Shown: positions 11,029 to 20,072, numbered from the stretch's first letter. The stretch is 64,000 nt of DNA from Alkalicoccus luteus (GCF_012034335.1 NZ_JAATHJ010000001.1:1-64000), one strand, 5' to 3'. Program-made: numbers and translations. The notes: generated by a model from the sequence alone, not told the origin.

Positions 11029-11091
11029 AGCTTGATGCCAGGCATGATAGAATAGGAAAAGATGCTATTGAGAGAGGAAGGGATCACGGAC

Positions 11092-12552
11092 ATGAGCAAC
11101 GACATCCGCGTGCGATTTGCACCGAGTCCGACCGGTCACCTCCATATTGGAGGGGCACGCTCGGCATTGTTCAACTACTTGTTTGCACGCCATCATGGAG
11201 GCATATTCGTTCTCCGGATTGAAGATACCGATCAGGCACGAAATGTGGATACAGCAACAGAAAAGCTGATGGAAAGCCTGAAATGGCTCGGCATCGACTG
11301 GGACGAAAGCGTCGATAAAGGCGGGGAGTACGGACCGTATAAAAGCATGGACCGGCTTGAGCTTTATCAAACCTACGTAGACCAGCTGCTGGAATCCGGA
11401 AAAGCATACCACTGCTATATGACGCAGGAGGAGCTGGAGAAGGAACGGGAAGAGCAGCGTGCCCGCGGGGAAACACCGATGTACAGCGGCCGCGACCGCA
11501 ACCTTACTGATGAACAAAAGCAGGCGTATGAAGCGGAAGGCCGAAAGCCGGTCGTTCGTTTTCTCGTCCCGTCCGATCAGGAAATCGTCGTTCAGGACGA
11601 GGTCCGGGGTGACGTGACGTTCGATTCGAATGGTATCGGCGACTTTGTCATCGTTCGCCAGGATGGCATTCCGACATACAACTTTGCGGTTACGATCGAC
11701 GATCATCTCATGAAGATTTCGCACGTGATTCGCGGAGAGGAGCACCTGTCCAATACGCCGAATCAGGTTCTGCTTTACGAAGCACTTGGCTTTGAAACGC
11801 CGGTATTTGGGCACGCCTCCCTGATTTTGAATCAGGATCGTCAGAAGATGAGCAAGCGTGATGAGTCCATCATTCAGTTTGTCGAGCAGTACCGGGAGCT
11901 CGGCTATATGCCGGAGGCGATCGTGAACTTCATCGCCCTGCTCGGATGGTCTCCGGGCGGCGAAGAGGAAATTCTCTCGCTTAAGGAGCTGGAAGCACAG
12001 TTCCGGCTGGACCGGGTGATCAAGGCGCCGGCTGTGTTCGACACGCAGAAGCTGGAGTGGATGAACAACCAGTACATGAAGCAGGCCGATCCGGACCGAG
12101 TCGTATGGCTGTCGCTGCCGCATCTCGTCAAGGCAGGACGGCTGCCGGAGAATATGAGCGAGCAGCAGCGCCACTGGGCTTATGATCTGATTACCCTGCA
12201 TCAGGAAAAAATGAGCTACGGTGCGCAGATTGTTGAGCTTACAGAGTTGTTCTTTAAGGAGCAGATCGATTATAATGAAGACGCAAAGGCAGTGCTTGAT
12301 GAAGAGCAGGTGCCGGAGGTTCTTGACGCGTTCCGCACGAAGGTGAAGGAGCTGACGTGGGAGCCGGATGCCGTGAAAACTGCGCTGAAGGAAGTACAGA
12401 AGGAAACCGGTCATAAAGGGAAAAAGCTGTTTATGCCGGTGCGTGTGGCTGTAACCGGTCAGATGCACGGACCGGATTTGCCGAAAACAATTGTACTGCT
12501 CGGCCGGGACAAGGTGCTGAAGCGCCTCGACTCACTGCTGGCAGACGCATAA
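11092..12552 (+). CDS. gltX: Glutamyl-tRNA synthetase
   Basis: 486 residues, class I synthetase. The ATP-binding HLHIGG (HIGH motif, near residue 16) and KMSKR (near 253) are intact. In bacilli this enzyme charges both tRNA-Glu and tRNA-Gln, the latter being corrected by GatCAB (family knowledge). ATG 11092 is chosen because homologues begin a few residues before VRFAPSPTG and GGAAGGGATC lies upstream; ATG 11062 would add ten unsupported residues. The next operon begins after a T-box. Confidence 0.96.
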   Translation: MSNDIRVRFAPSPTGHLHIGGARSALFNYLFARHHGGIFVLRIEDTDQARNVDTATEKLMESLKWLGIDWDESVDKGGEYGPYKSMDRLELYQTYVDQLLESGKAYHCYMTQEELEKEREEQRARGETPMYSGRDRNLTDEQKQAYEAEGRKPVVRFLVPSDQEIVVQDEVRGDVTFDSNGIGDFVIVRQDGIPTYNFAVTIDDHLMKISHVIRGEEHLSNTPNQVLLYEALGFETPVFGHASLILNQDRQKMSKRDESIIQFVEQYRELGYMPEAIVNFIALLGWSPGGEEEILSLKELEAQFRLDRVIKAPAVFDTQKLEWMNNQYMKQADPDRVVWLSLPHLVKAGRLPENMSEQQRHWAYDLITLHQEKMSYGAQIVELTELFFKEQIDYNEDAKAVLDEEQVPEVLDAFRTKVKELTWEPDAVKTALKEVQKETGHKGKKLFMPVRVAVTGQMHGPDLPKTIVLLGRDKVLKRLDSLLADA

Positions 12553-12574
12553 CAAGAAGACCGTCCCCCGGACG

Positions 12575-12768
12575 AAGTACAAACAGATGCTTTCCCAGAG
12601 AGATCCGCCGCGGCTGGAAGCGGATCAGGCCGTCTGTTTGGAAATGCACCCGGATAGATATGGACGGTCAAAGCGGAAAAAAGCGGGAGGCAGGTTGCCT
12701 TCAAGCAGAGTGGAACCGCGCTTTTACAAAGCGTCTCTGTGCCGATGCGGCACAAAGACGCTTTTTTT
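12575..12768 (+). promoter_or_regulatory. T-box leader, cysteine specific, for cysE-cysS operon
   Basis: The T-box core AGAGTGGAACCGCG (12707-12720) is followed by a terminator hairpin. Upstream, stem I contains the AG-bulge CAGAGAGA (near 12596) and a specifier loop GAAATGCACC (12641-12650), in which the codon TGC (12645-12647) specifies tRNA-Cys. Uncharged tRNA-Cys should stabilise the antiterminator and allow reading into cysE and cysS. This matches the leader in front of cysES in B. subtilis. Confidence 0.93.
12730..12768 (+). terminator. T-box regulated terminator
   Basis: AGCGTCT and TGTGCCG pair with CGGCACA and AGACGCT around a 3-nt loop (12730-12761), then seven T. It is the off-state of the cysteine T-box. 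A further 160 nt separates it from cysE, holding a small inverted repeat (GGAAG...CTTCC near 12830) and no gene. Confidence 0.92.
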
Positions 12769-12930
12769 CATCGTATCAGGAGCATCGTTTTGAGAGTAGG
12801 AGGCGGCCAGGTCGGTTGTGTGGGAAGTAAGACAGTCTTATGCTTCCCTTTAACCTGCAGCGATCTATATGCCTGCCGACCAGAAGGCGCTCTTCGCCTG
12901 ACGGGCAAGTAGCGAGAGGAGGGAATGCCG

Positions 12931-13596
12931 GTGTTTACCACGTTGAAAAATGATGTCGATGTCGTCCTGGAGCGCGACCCGGCTGCGCGCAACAGGCTGG
13001 AAGTAATTATGACGTATTCCGGTGTGCACGCCGTCTGGGCGCACCGTGCCGCCCACTGGCTCTGGAAGAAGAAGCTTTACTTTTTTGCACGCTTTTTGTC
13101 ACAGGTGAGCCGTTTTTTTACCGGTATTGAAATCCACCCCGGTGCCACGATCGGTCAGCGCTTGTTTATCGACCACGGCATGGGCGTCGTCATCGGGGAA
13201 ACGTGTGAGATCGGAGACAGCGTAACGATTTTTCAAGGCGTGACGCTTGGCGGAACCGGTAAAGAAAAGGGCAAACGCCACCCGACGCTGGAGGATCACG
13301 TGCTCGTCGCGTCAGGAGCAAAGGTGCTCGGATCGATGAGAATCGGCAAGCATTCGCGGATCGGTGCCGGCTCTGTTGTACTGAAGGAAGTACCGCCGAA
13401 TTCAACCGTCGTCGGTATTCCGGGACGGATCGTCGTCCAAGACGGCATTAAGGTGGATGATGACTTGGATCACATTAACCTGCCTGACCCTGTCGCTGAC
13501 AAGTTCCGGCAGCTGGAAAAAGAAATGATCCGGCTCAAGCGGGAAGTGCGCGAGCTGAAGCACGAAAAAGAAGAAGCAGAAAAAAGGAAGGTGTGA
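12931..13596 (+). CDS. cysE: Serine O-acetyltransferase CysE
   Basis: 221 residues from GTG 12931. Makes O-acetylserine from serine and acetyl-CoA, the committed step of cysteine synthesis. The C-terminal two thirds is a left-handed beta-helix of hexapeptide repeats with [13 protein letters not shown], the acetyl-CoA site [16 protein letters not shown] and the closing GIPGR. The GTG is chosen over ATG 12925 because AGGAGGG (12917-12923) leaves one base before the ATG but seven before the GTG, and homologues start with MF. The C-terminus is charged and coiled. Overlaps the cysS region. Confidence 0.95.
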   Translation: MFTTLKNDVDVVLERDPAARNRLEVIMTYSGVHAVWAHRAAHWLWKKKLYFFARFLSQVSRFFTGIEIHPGATIGQRLFIDHGMGVVIGETCEIGDSVTIFQGVTLGGTGKEKGKRHPTLEDHVLVASGAKVLGSMRIGKHSRIGAGSVVLKEVPPNSTVVGIPGRIVVQDGIKVDDDLDHINLPDPVADKFRQLEKEMIRLKREVRELKHEKEEAEKRKV

Positions 13597-13604
13597 GCCA
13601 GCTT

Positions 13605-15011
13605 ATGGCGATCCAGCTTTATAATACACTGTCACGTAAAAAAGAAACGTTCGAACCAATCGAGCCCGGCAAGATTAAAATGTACGTCTGCGGTCCGACC
13701 GTTTACAACTATATTCATATCGGCAACGCTCGGCCGGCTGTCGTCTTTGATATGGTACGCCGTTATTTTGAGTACCGGGGCTACGACGTGCAGTACGTAT
13801 CCAACTTTACCGATGTCGATGATAAAATCATTAAGGCAGCAGAAGAGATCGGCGGCGACGTGATGGAAATCGCCGAGCGTTTTATCGATGCGTACCATGA
13901 AGATACTGCTGCTCTCGGCGTGAAAAAAGCGGATCTGCACCCTCGGGTTACAGACACGATGGATGACATCATTACCTTTATTAACAAGCTCGTTGAAAAG
14001 GGCTATGCCTATGAATCTCAGGGAGATGTCTATTTCCGCACGCGCCGCTTTGACGGCTACGGGAAGCTTTCGCATCAGTCGATCGACGACCTGCAGGCCG
14101 GGGCACGCGTCGATGTCGGCGATAAAAAAGAAGATCCGCTCGATTTCGTTCTATGGAAAACAGCGAAGCCGGGAGAAATTTCGTGGACGAGTCCATGGGG
14201 CGAAGGGCGCCCGGGCTGGCACATTGAGTGCTCGGCGATGGTGAAAAAGTATCTTGGCGATACAATCGACATCCACGCCGGCGGCCAAGACTTATCGTTT
14301 CCGCACCACGAGAACGAAATCGCGCAGTCCGAAGCGCTGAACGAAAAGCCGATGGCCAACTACTGGATTCATAACGGCTATATAAATATTGATAACGAAA
14401 AAATGTCCAAATCACTTGGGAACTTCATTCTCGTCCATGACATTATCCGGACATTTGATCCTGAAGTCGTGCGCTTCTTTATCGTAAACGCGCACTACCG
14501 GAGCCCGATCAATTTCAGCGACGAGCAGCTGCATACGGCGGCCGCGTCGCTTGAGCGGATCAAAACAACGTACCAGAACGTGCAGCATCGTCTCGATACC
14601 GCAGTCGATCTCGGCCTGCAGACGGAAAAGTGGGAGCGTGTGATTACGGAGCACGAATCACGTTTTACCGAGGCGATGGATGATGATTTAAACAGCGCCA
14701 ATGCGGTTGCCGTTCTGTTTGACCTTGTCCGTCAGGCGAACCTGTACCTGCAGGAAAAGCAGACCGACACGTCCGTACTGAAGGCATTCCTTCAGCAGTT
14801 CGATGATATGGGCTATGTGCTCGGCATGCAGCTCAGTACAGCAGAGGAGCTGCTCGATGAGGAAGTCGAGGCGCTGATCGAGGAACGGGAGCAGGCACGC
14901 GAGAACCGCGACTTCGCCCGCGCCGATGAAATCCGGGATGAGCTGAAGGAAAAACATATTCTTCTGGAAGATACACCGCAGGGCACTCGCTGGAAGCGGG
15001 GAGACGCATGA
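13605..15011 (+). CDS. cysS: Cysteinyl-tRNA synthetase
   Basis: 468 residues, class I synthetase. HIGH-type motif YIHIGNARP near residue 30, zinc ligands including CGPTV and GWHIECSAM, and KMSKS near residue 265. ATG 13605 aligns with homologues that begin MxIxLYNTL; a GTG at 13593 would overlap the cysE stop but sits too close to the AAGGAAGG site. Co-transcribed with cysE under the cysteine T-box, so both cysteine supply and its use in translation respond to tRNA-Cys charging. Confidence 0.96.
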   Translation: MAIQLYNTLSRKKETFEPIEPGKIKMYVCGPTVYNYIHIGNARPAVVFDMVRRYFEYRGYDVQYVSNFTDVDDKIIKAAEEIGGDVMEIAERFIDAYHEDTAALGVKKADLHPRVTDTMDDIITFINKLVEKGYAYESQGDVYFRTRRFDGYGKLSHQSIDDLQAGARVDVGDKKEDPLDFVLWKTAKPGEISWTSPWGEGRPGWHIECSAMVKKYLGDTIDIHAGGQDLSFPHHENEIAQSEALNEKPMANYWIHNGYINIDNEKMSKSLGNFILVHDIIRTFDPEVVRFFIVNAHYRSPINFSDEQLHTAAASLERIKTTYQNVQHRLDTAVDLGLQTEKWERVITEHESRFTEAMDDDLNSANAVAVLFDLVRQANLYLQEKQTDTSVLKAFLQQFDDMGYVLGMQLSTAEELLDEEVEALIEEREQARENRDFARADEIRDELKEKHILLEDTPQGTRWKRGDA

Positions 15012-15427
15012 AGCTGAACGAAACGATTCGCGAGCCTGAACAGCTGAATGCCCTCGCGCTCGCCTACATGGGAGACGGCGTATTCGAAACGTACGTGCGC
15101 TACCGGCTGCTCGTCAAAGGCGGCGTAAAGCCGAACCGTCTTCATAAAGCAGCGACCGCTTACGTATCAGCCAAGTCGCAGGCGCGCATTCTGGAAAAAC
15201 TATTTGAACAGAACGTGCTGACAGAGCAGGAAGAAGCTGTCGTCCGCCGCGGGCGTAATGCCAAATCGGGTACGATTCCAAAACATACTGAACGGTCCGT
15301 TTATCAAAGCAGTACGGCGTTTGAGGCGCTCATCGGCTATTTATACGTGACCGGGCAAGAGGAGCGGCTCGATGACATTGTCGCCGCAGCTCTGACGATT
15401 GCAGAAGGAAAGGAGGGAGCATCATGA
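15008..15427 (+). CDS. mrnC: Mini-ribonuclease III (MrnC)
   Basis: 139 residues. Consists of an RNase III catalytic domain only, without a double-stranded RNA binding domain. Trims 23S rRNA precursor ends in bacilli. The active-site region [11 protein letters not shown] (near residue 18) and [10 protein letters not shown] (near 105) provide the acidic residues. ATGA overlap with cysS at the start and ATGA overlap with rlmB at the end show tight coupling. Confidence 0.96.
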   Translation: MKLNETIREPEQLNALALAYMGDGVFETYVRYRLLVKGGVKPNRLHKAATAYVSAKSQARILEKLFEQNVLTEQEEAVVRRGRNAKSGTIPKHTERSVYQSSTAFEALIGYLYVTGQEERLDDIVAAALTIAEGKEGAS

Positions 15428-16176
15428 AGGATACCGATTACGTAATTGGGAGAAATCCCGTACTTGAAGCACTCCGCGGAGACCGGACGGTTCATAAAGT
15501 GCTCGTTGCGGATACCGCAAAAGGGCAGATCAGCCAGATTCAGAAGCTTTGCCGGGAAAAAAAGGTGCAGCTGCAAAACGTGCCGAAACAGAAGATCGAG
15601 CAGATTGCCGGAAACGGAAAAGCTCATCAGGGGGTGCTGGCGTTTCTCGCCGCATTTGAATATGCCGACATGGAGACGCTGTTTGAGCGGGCGGAGAAAA
15701 AGAATGAAGCACCGTTTTTTCTTCTGCTTGATGAACTGGAGGACCCGCACAACCTCGGATCGATTCTCCGTACAGCGGATGCATCCGGGGCTCACGGTGT
15801 GATCATTCCGAAGCGGCGGGCGGCAGCGCTGACGGCGACGGTTGCCAAAGCATCAGCCGGAGCGATTGAATACGTGCCGGTCGTGCGCGTGACGAACATG
15901 GCGAAAACGATGGATGAGCTGAAAGACCGCGGCCTCTGGTTTGTCGGAACGGATGCCTCCGGCCGCGAGGACTACCGCAGTGTTGACCTCGATATGCCGG
16001 TGGGACTGGTCATCGGCAGTGAAGGACGCGGGATGAGCAGACTCGTAAAAGAAAAGTGTGATTTTCTCGTGCAGATTCCTCTGCTCGGAAAAGTTACTTC
16101 CCTGAACGCGTCTGTCGCGGCATCGCTGTTGATGTACGAAGTATTCCGCCGGCGCACCGTGGCCGGGGAGGCGTAA
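15424..16176 (+). CDS. rlmB: 23S rRNA 2'-O-ribose methyltransferase RlmB (TrmH/SpoU family)
   Basis: 250 residues. SPOUT-class enzyme using S-adenosylmethionine. An N-terminal substrate-binding domain (residues 1-75) precedes the knotted catalytic domain with motif 1 DPHNLGSILRTA (near 108), motif 2 GLVIGSEGRGM (near 196) and motif 3 IPLLGKVTSLNASVA (near 219). The B. subtilis orthologue is yacO. The specific guanosine target is inferred from family, not visible here. Confidence 0.94.
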   Translation: MKDTDYVIGRNPVLEALRGDRTVHKVLVADTAKGQISQIQKLCREKKVQLQNVPKQKIEQIAGNGKAHQGVLAFLAAFEYADMETLFERAEKKNEAPFFLLLDELEDPHNLGSILRTADASGAHGVIIPKRRAAALTATVAKASAGAIEYVPVVRVTNMAKTMDELKDRGLWFVGTDASGREDYRSVDLDMPVGLVIGSEGRGMSRLVKEKCDFLVQIPLLGKVTSLNASVAASLLMYEVFRRRTVAGEA

Positions 16177-16179
16177 CCG

Positions 16180-16695
16180 ATGCGAAAAGCGTACTTGTTC
16201 GTAGATGGCTACAACATCATCGGAGACTGGCCGGAGTTAAAGGCCCTCTCCGATTCCGATCTGGAAAGTGCGCGCGACCTGCTCATTGAAAAGATGGCCG
16301 AGTACCAGGCTTATACGGGAACGAGTGTCACGATCGTATTTGACGCTCATATGGTTCCAGGCACCGGCAAGAAGTACCGGCATTACGATCTGGATATCGT
16401 TTTTACAAAGGAAAAAGAAACGGCGGACGAGCGGATTGAAAAGCTCGTCATTGAACGCAAACGGGTCGACCGCCAGATTTACGTGGCCACCTCCGACTTT
16501 GTGGAGCAGCGGGTGATTTTTGCAAGCGGCGCCTACCGCAAGTCGGCCCGCGAGCTTCGTACGGAAGTAGAGCAGATTGAAAAAGGAATCCAGCAGAGTG
16601 TGGCAGAAACGAAGCAGAAGAAGGCTAAAACAAAGCTGCCGATCGACGAGGAAATGGCAGAAATTTTTGAAAAGTGGCGAAGAGGAAAGCGATAA
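16180..16695 (+). CDS. rae1: Ribosome-associated endoribonuclease Rae1 (NYN domain, YacP)
   Basis: 171 residues. NYN/PIN-like nuclease; in B. subtilis Rae1 enters the ribosomal A site and cuts mRNA during translation. The first acidic residue lies in LFVDGYNIIGDW (near residue 9), with VFDAHM (near 54) and TSDFVEQ (near 108) supplying the other acidic ligands. A basic C-terminal tail rich in lysine fits RNA binding. It ends the cysE operon, four bases after rlmB. Confidence 0.95.
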   Translation: MRKAYLFVDGYNIIGDWPELKALSDSDLESARDLLIEKMAEYQAYTGTSVTIVFDAHMVPGTGKKYRHYDLDIVFTKEKETADERIEKLVIERKRVDRQIYVATSDFVEQRVIFASGAYRKSARELRTEVEQIEKGIQQSVAETKQKKAKTKLPIDEEMAEIFEKWRRGKR

Positions 16696-16699
16696 CACC

Positions 16700-16729
16700 T
16701 TGACGATTTCCTTTTTTATCTAGTATACT
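16700..16729 (+). promoter_or_regulatory. SigA-type promoter upstream of sigH
   Basis: TTGACG (16700-16705), 18-nt spacer, TATACT (16724-16729), immediately after rae1 and 82 nt before sigH. I see no clear AbrB site by eye, although sigH is AbrB controlled in B. subtilis. Confidence 0.75.
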
Positions 16730-16811
16730 TAACGTTACTATCAGGAGTCCTGCACCACGAAAACCGGAATTTGCGTACGACTTTCACTAAAGACAGGTCG
16801 GAGGGATCGCC

Positions 16812-17468
16812 GTGGCTGTACATCTTATGGAAACTGGCATGCACCAGCACTATCGTGACATTGAGGATGAGAAACTCGTTCGTCTTGTCCGGGAGGGAGA
16901 TAGCGGCGCGCTCGAATACCTGATTACGAAATACCGCAATTTTGTACGCGCTAAATCAAGATCCTACTTTCTGATCGGCGCCGATCACGAGGATATTGTG
17001 CAGGAAGGCATGATTGGTCTCTATAAGGCGATCCGTGATTTTCAGGCGGATAAACTTTCCTCTTTCCGCGCCTTTGCGGAGCTCTGTATCACGAGACAGA
17101 TCATCACCGCGATCAAAACGGCAACACGTCAGAAGCATATTCCGCTGAATTCCTACGTATCCCTCGATAAGCCGATATACGATGAGGAATCAGAACGGAC
17201 GCTGCTTGACGTCCTCTGCGGACACGGGGTAACCGACCCGGAGCAGCTGCTGATCAACCGTGAGGAGTTCTCCGACATTGAATCCAAAATGGGCGAGATG
17301 CTCAGCGAACTGGAGCGGGAAGTGCTCATGCAGTACCTTGACGGCAGGACGTATCAGGAGATGTCCGAGGATCTGGAGCGCCACGTCAAGTCGATCGACA
17401 ATGCGCTGCAGCGGGTCAAACGGAAGCTCGAACGGTATGTGGAACTGAAGGAAGTTAAATTTACGTAA
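16812..17468 (+). CDS. sigH: RNA polymerase sigma factor SigH
   Basis: 218 residues, same length as B. subtilis SigH. Sigma-70 family factor for the transition to stationary phase, sporulation start and competence. Region 2 is plain (EYLITKYRNFVRAKSRSYFL, then GADHEDIVQEGMIGLYKAI near residue 57), and region 4 ends with the helix-turn-helix around QEMSEDLERHVKSIDNALQR. GTG start with GGAGGGATC upstream. Suggests an endospore former. Followed by a hairpin. Confidence 0.96.
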   Translation: MAVHLMETGMHQHYRDIEDEKLVRLVREGDSGALEYLITKYRNFVRAKSRSYFLIGADHEDIVQEGMIGLYKAIRDFQADKLSSFRAFAELCITRQIITAIKTATRQKHIPLNSYVSLDKPIYDEESERTLLDVLCGHGVTDPEQLLINREEFSDIESKMGEMLSELEREVLMQYLDGRTYQEMSEDLERHVKSIDNALQRVKRKLERYVELKEVKFT

Positions 17469-17475
17469 ACCTGCA

Positions 17476-17518
17476 GGCACCTCCGGACAAGCGACGTTCC
17501 GGCAGGTGCCGTTTCGTT
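17476..17518 (+). terminator. Terminator after sigH
   Basis: GGCACCT plus CCGGA pair with TCCGG plus AGGTGCC around a short loop (17476-17510), followed by the imperfect T run GTTTCGTTTG. Weaker tail than others here, so read-through is possible. Confidence 0.65.
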
Positions 17519-17540
17519 TGTCCGGAATGCCGGAGAAGCA

Positions 17541-17568
17541 TTGACACGCCGCTGATTCCTGTGATAAG
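17541..17568 (+). promoter_or_regulatory. SigA promoter for rpmG-secE-nusG
   Basis: Perfect TTGACA (17541-17546), 16-nt spacer, GATAAG (17563-17568), 45 nt before rpmG. Confidence 0.7.
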
Positions 17569-17612
17569 TTCGTTTAGTATGTAAACAGCTCACGTAAAAG
17601 GAGGGGGAGCAG

Positions 17613-17756
17613 ATGAAGGTCGCTCTCGCCTGCCAGACATGCAACAGCCGTAATTGCTGGACGACGAAATCAACCGACAGCCGTCAGACGCGGCTTCAGA
17701 TAAAGAAATACTGCAAGACTTGCGGATCACATACGATGCACGCTGAAACGAAGTGA
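17613..17756 (+). CDS. rpmG: 50S ribosomal protein L33
   Basis: 47 codons read directly from the sequence. L33 sits near the E site of the large subunit. The cysteine pairs CQTC near residue 7 and CKTC near residue 34 mark the zinc-binding form; the end is HTMHAETK. AAAGGAGGGGGAG precedes the ATG. Its place before secE is that of rpmGB in B. subtilis. The zinc-type L33 is often swapped for a cysteine-free paralogue under zinc limitation (family knowledge). Confidence 0.93.
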   Translation: MKVALACQTCNSRNCWTTKSTDSRQTRLQIKKYCKTCGSHTMHAETK

Positions 17757-17826
17757 CGGCGGTGCAGTGGAAATACGGCTTCCGGCTGAAACAGTCCGGA
17801 GCTTAAAGGAAATGGAGGTGTCCGGC

Positions 17827-18030
17827 ATGGCGGAAAACACCAAGACGACGAAAAACCCGGCAGTCTTTCTGAAACAGGTCGTAGCGGAGATGAAGCGCGT
17901 TACGTGGCCAAACGGAAAAGAACTGAAGCGCTACACGGGAATTGTTGTTGCAACAGTAACATTCATAGCCATCTTCTTCGCAATTTCCGACTTTATTATT
18001 TCATCACTGCTCCAGCTGATCACGAACTAA
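17827..18030 (+). CDS. secE: Preprotein translocase subunit SecE
   Basis: 67 residues, single-span bacterial SecE. The conserved amphipathic segment EMKRVTWPNGKELKRYTG is followed by one transmembrane helix (about residues 38-62). The ATG at 17827 is chosen because GGAGGTG lies 6 nt upstream and homologues start about 20 residues before the tryptophan-proline pair. SecE clamps SecY in the membrane, which makes the broken secY locus at 46346 in this window more puzzling. Confidence 0.96.
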   Translation: MAENTKTTKNPAVFLKQVVAEMKRVTWPNGKELKRYTGIVVATVTFIAIFFAISDFIISSLLQLITN

Positions 18031-18067
18031 CAGATTCCCGGATCGCACCGGTAGGAGGAGGGAATAC

Positions 18068-18079
18068 GGGGGCATCCCC
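18068..18079 (+). promoter_or_regulatory. Small hairpin between ribosome site and start of nusG
   Basis: The best Shine-Dalgarno of nusG, GGAGGAGGG at 18054-18062, lies 25 nt before the ATG at 18088. Between them GGGG (18068-18071) can pair with CCCC (18076-18079) over a GCAT loop, which would bring the site to an effective distance of about 13 nt. No in-frame ATG, GTG or TTG exists nearer to it. Confidence 0.5.
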
Positions 18080-18087
18080 TGATTCTT

Positions 18088-18624
18088 ATGGAGAAAAACT
18101 GGTATGTAGTACACACGTATTCCGGCTACGAAAACAAGGTGAAGACGAACCTTGAGAAGCGGGTCGAGTCCATGGATATGGTCGATAAGATCTTCCGAGT
18201 GCTCGTTCCTGTAGAGGAAGAGACAGAGATTAAAAACGGCAAGAAAAAGCAAGTTTCCAAAAAAGTATTTCCAGGCTACGTGATCGTGGAAATGGTGATG
18301 ACAGATGATTCCTGGTATGTCGTTCGCAACACGCCCGGCGTGACCGGATTCGTCGGGTCCTCCGGTGCCGGATCGAAGCCGACGCCGCTCCTGCCTGAAG
18401 AGGCAGAAGGCATCCTGCGTCAGATGGGTGTGGAAGCACCGAAGCAGGAAGTCGATTTCGAGCTGCGGGAAGCTGTCAAAGTGAAGGAAGGTCCGTTTGC
18501 GGAATTCGTCGGCACGATCGAAGACATTTCAGCAGAGAAACAGAAGCTGAAGGTAACGGTCAACATGTTCGGCCGCGAAACGCCGGTGGAGCTCGACTTC
18601 ACGCAGGTAGAAAAATTATCATAG
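18088..18624 (+). CDS. nusG: Transcription termination/antitermination factor NusG
   Basis: 178 residues. Binds RNA polymerase through its N-terminal NGN domain (WYVVHTYSGYENKVKTNL at residues 5-22, PGYVIVEM near 65). A C-terminal KOW domain (VKEGPFAEFVGTIEDI near residue 131) contacts ribosome or other factors. In bacilli NusG stimulates sequence-specific pausing. The start matches homologues (MEKNWYVV). The ribosome binding site is unusually distant; see the hairpin entry. Last gene before the rplK promoter. Confidence 0.96.
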   Translation: MEKNWYVVHTYSGYENKVKTNLEKRVESMDMVDKIFRVLVPVEEETEIKNGKKKQVSKKVFPGYVIVEMVMTDDSWYVVRNTPGVTGFVGSSGAGSKPTPLLPEEAEGILRQMGVEAPKQEVDFELREAVKVKEGPFAEFVGTIEDISAEKQKLKVTVNMFGRETPVELDFTQVEKLS

Positions 18625-18639
18625 GATCACAAAAACTCC

Positions 18640-18668
18640 TTGTCAATTTTGGGGTGAAGTGATAGAAT
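18640..18668 (+). promoter_or_regulatory. SigA promoter of rplK leader
   Basis: TTGTCA (18640-18645), 17-nt spacer, TAGAAT (18663-18668). Transcription should start near 18675, giving a 120-nt leader that contains an intrinsic terminator. Confidence 0.75.
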
Positions 18669-18710
18669 TTGAATGTTGCTAATGAACGTGGACATGCTGT
18701 TCACGTTTTT

Positions 18711-18733
18711 CCTGCGAATACGCAGGTTTTTTT
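18711..18733 (+). terminator. Intrinsic terminator inside rplK leader
   Basis: CCTGCG (18711-18716), loop AATA, CGCAGG (18721-18726), seven T. It lies about 36 nt after the predicted start of the rplK transcript, not between gene end and promoter, so it would act on rplK mRNA as an attenuator. An upstream ACGTG...CACGT hairpin (about 18686-18706) ends just before it. Confidence 0.75.
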
Positions 18734-18795
18734 GAGTGGGAGAGCGGAAGCAATCGCTCGGTTTACCACATCACGGACTTAAGGAGGTGTGTCGC

Positions 18796-19221
18796 GTGGC
18801 AAAGAAGGTTATTAAGGTTGTAAAACTGCAAATTCCAGCTGGTAAAGCAAACCCAGCACCGCCGGTCGGGCCAGCACTCGGTCAGGCAGGTATAAATATC
18901 ATGGGCTTCTGTAAGGAATTCAACGCTCAGACTCAAGAGCAGGCAGGTCTTATCATCCCGGTTGAAATCACGGTGTTTGAGGACCGTTCCTTTACATTCA
19001 TCACAAAAACTCCGCCAGCAGCTGTTCTTCTTAAGAAAGCCGCAGGAATCGAATCCGGTTCCGGCGAGCCGAACAAGACGAAAGTTGCAACAGTGGGGCG
19101 TGATAAAGTACGCGAAATCGCGGAAACAAAGATGCCAGACCTTAACGCAGCTGATGTAGAAGCAGCTATGCGTATGGTTGAAGGTACTGCCCGAAGCATG
19201 GGTATCACGATCGAAGACTAA
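18796..19221 (+). CDS. rplK: 50S ribosomal protein L11
   Basis: 141 residues, GTG start six bases after AAGGAGGTG. L11 forms the GTPase-associated centre with 23S rRNA and is needed for RelA activation. The proline-rich N-terminal domain ([20 protein letters not shown] near residue 11) and the RNA-binding C-terminal domain with [19 protein letters not shown] (near 112) are intact. A longer in-frame reading from 18736 lacks a ribosome site. Confidence 0.97.
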   Translation: MAKKVIKVVKLQIPAGKANPAPPVGPALGQAGINIMGFCKEFNAQTQEQAGLIIPVEITVFEDRSFTFITKTPPAAVLLKKAAGIESGSGEPNKTKVATVGRDKVREIAETKMPDLNAADVEAAMRMVEGTARSMGITIED

Positions 19222-19246
19222 TGTAGAGACCATAACCGGTCAATGA

Positions 19247-19296
19247 GGTTGCGAGTAAAGGACGCTGTCCTGCCTGACACGTTCAGGTTCGCAACC
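19247..19296 (+). ncRNA. Three-way-junction RNA element between rplK and rplA
   Basis: GGTTGCGA (19247-19254) pairs perfectly with TCGCAACC (19289-19296). Inside, AGGAC-GCT-GTCCT and CCTG-ACACGTT-CAGG form two more hairpins, giving a closed three-way junction in the rplK-rplA mRNA. There is no T run, so it is not a terminator. A role in rplA expression or mRNA processing is inferred. Confidence 0.55.
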
Positions 19297-19303
19297 TTTA
19301 TTA

Positions 19304-19329
19304 GTGGGAGGTTTAACCGCTAAAACCAC
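19304..19329 (+). promoter_or_regulatory. Probable L1-binding translational operator before rplA
   Basis: GTGGGAGG (19304-19311) and CCAC (19326-19329) close a stem with an asymmetric purine-rich interior, 18 nt before the rplA start. I recall a similar GTGGGAGG...AAAACCAC block ahead of rplA in Bacillus, and L1 is known to repress its own mRNA by mimicry of its 23S site. Assignment is by resemblance. Confidence 0.5.
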
Positions 19330-19347
19330 AACGAGGAGGAAAAAACA

Positions 19348-20043
19348 TTGGCTAAGTTCAGCAAAAAGTACGAAGATGCACTGAAAGTTATTGACCGTGA
19401 GAAGAACTACGGTGTAACAGAAGCAGTGGAAGCTGTAAAGCAGACTGCAACAGCCAACTTCGATGAAACTATCGAAATGGCTGCGCGCCTTGGAATCGAC
19501 ACGAAAAAAGCCGACCAGCAGATCCGCGGAGCTGTTGTTCTTCCACACGGAACGGGTAAAACCCAGACCGTTGCTGTATTCGCTAAAGGCGAAAAGGCAA
19601 AGGAAGCAGAAGCAGCCGGCGCTGATTTCGTCGGAGAAGAAGACCTGATCAACAAAGTAAGCCAGGGCTGGATGGAGTTCGACGTTGTCGTAGCTACTCC
19701 GGACATGATGGCTCAGGTTGGTAAGCTCGGACGAGTTCTCGGACCACGCGGCCTCATGCCGAACCCGAAAACAGGCACTGTTACGTTTGACGTAACGAAA
19801 GCGATTGAAGAAATCAAAGCTGGTAAGGTAGAATACCGTGCCGACAAAACTGGTAACATGCACGTACCGATCGGGAAAGCTTCCTTCAGCGAACAGCAGC
19901 TGGAAGAAAACCTGCGTGCGATGATGGATGTTATCATGAAGGCCAAGCCTGCTGCTGCAAAAGGTACCTACCTGCGCAACCTTTCCGTTGCTGCAACAAT
20001 GGGACCTGGCGTACGCGTATCAACAAACGAATTCAAACTGTAG
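19348..20043 (+). CDS. rplA: 50S ribosomal protein L1
   Basis: 231 residues, TTG start behind GAGGAGGAAA. L1 forms the mobile stalk that moves deacylated tRNA out of the E site and represses its own operon. Typical segments: the N-terminal [35 protein letters not shown] near residue 125, and the C-terminal STNEFKL. Length matches Bacillus L1. Preceded by a probable operator for its own product. Confidence 0.97.
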   Translation: MAKFSKKYEDALKVIDREKNYGVTEAVEAVKQTATANFDETIEMAARLGIDTKKADQQIRGAVVLPHGTGKTQTVAVFAKGEKAKEAEAAGADFVGEEDLINKVSQGWMEFDVVVATPDMMAQVGKLGRVLGPRGLMPNPKTGTVTFDVTKAIEEIKAGKVEYRADKTGNMHVPIGKASFSEQQLEENLRAMMDVIMKAKPAAAKGTYLRNLSVAATMGPGVRVSTNEFKL

Positions 20044-20072
20044 TTGACGGAGCCTTACGGGCGCGTTATACT
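20044..20072 (+). promoter_or_regulatory. SigA promoter of rplJ-rplL
   Basis: TTGACG (20044-20049) starts one base after the rplA stop; 17-nt spacer; TATACT (20067-20072). It drives the L10 leader. Confidence 0.85.

Noticed and set aside
12769-12930. Second regulatory RNA between the T-box terminator and cysE
   Set aside because: Only a short imperfect inverted repeat is visible; not enough to name an element.
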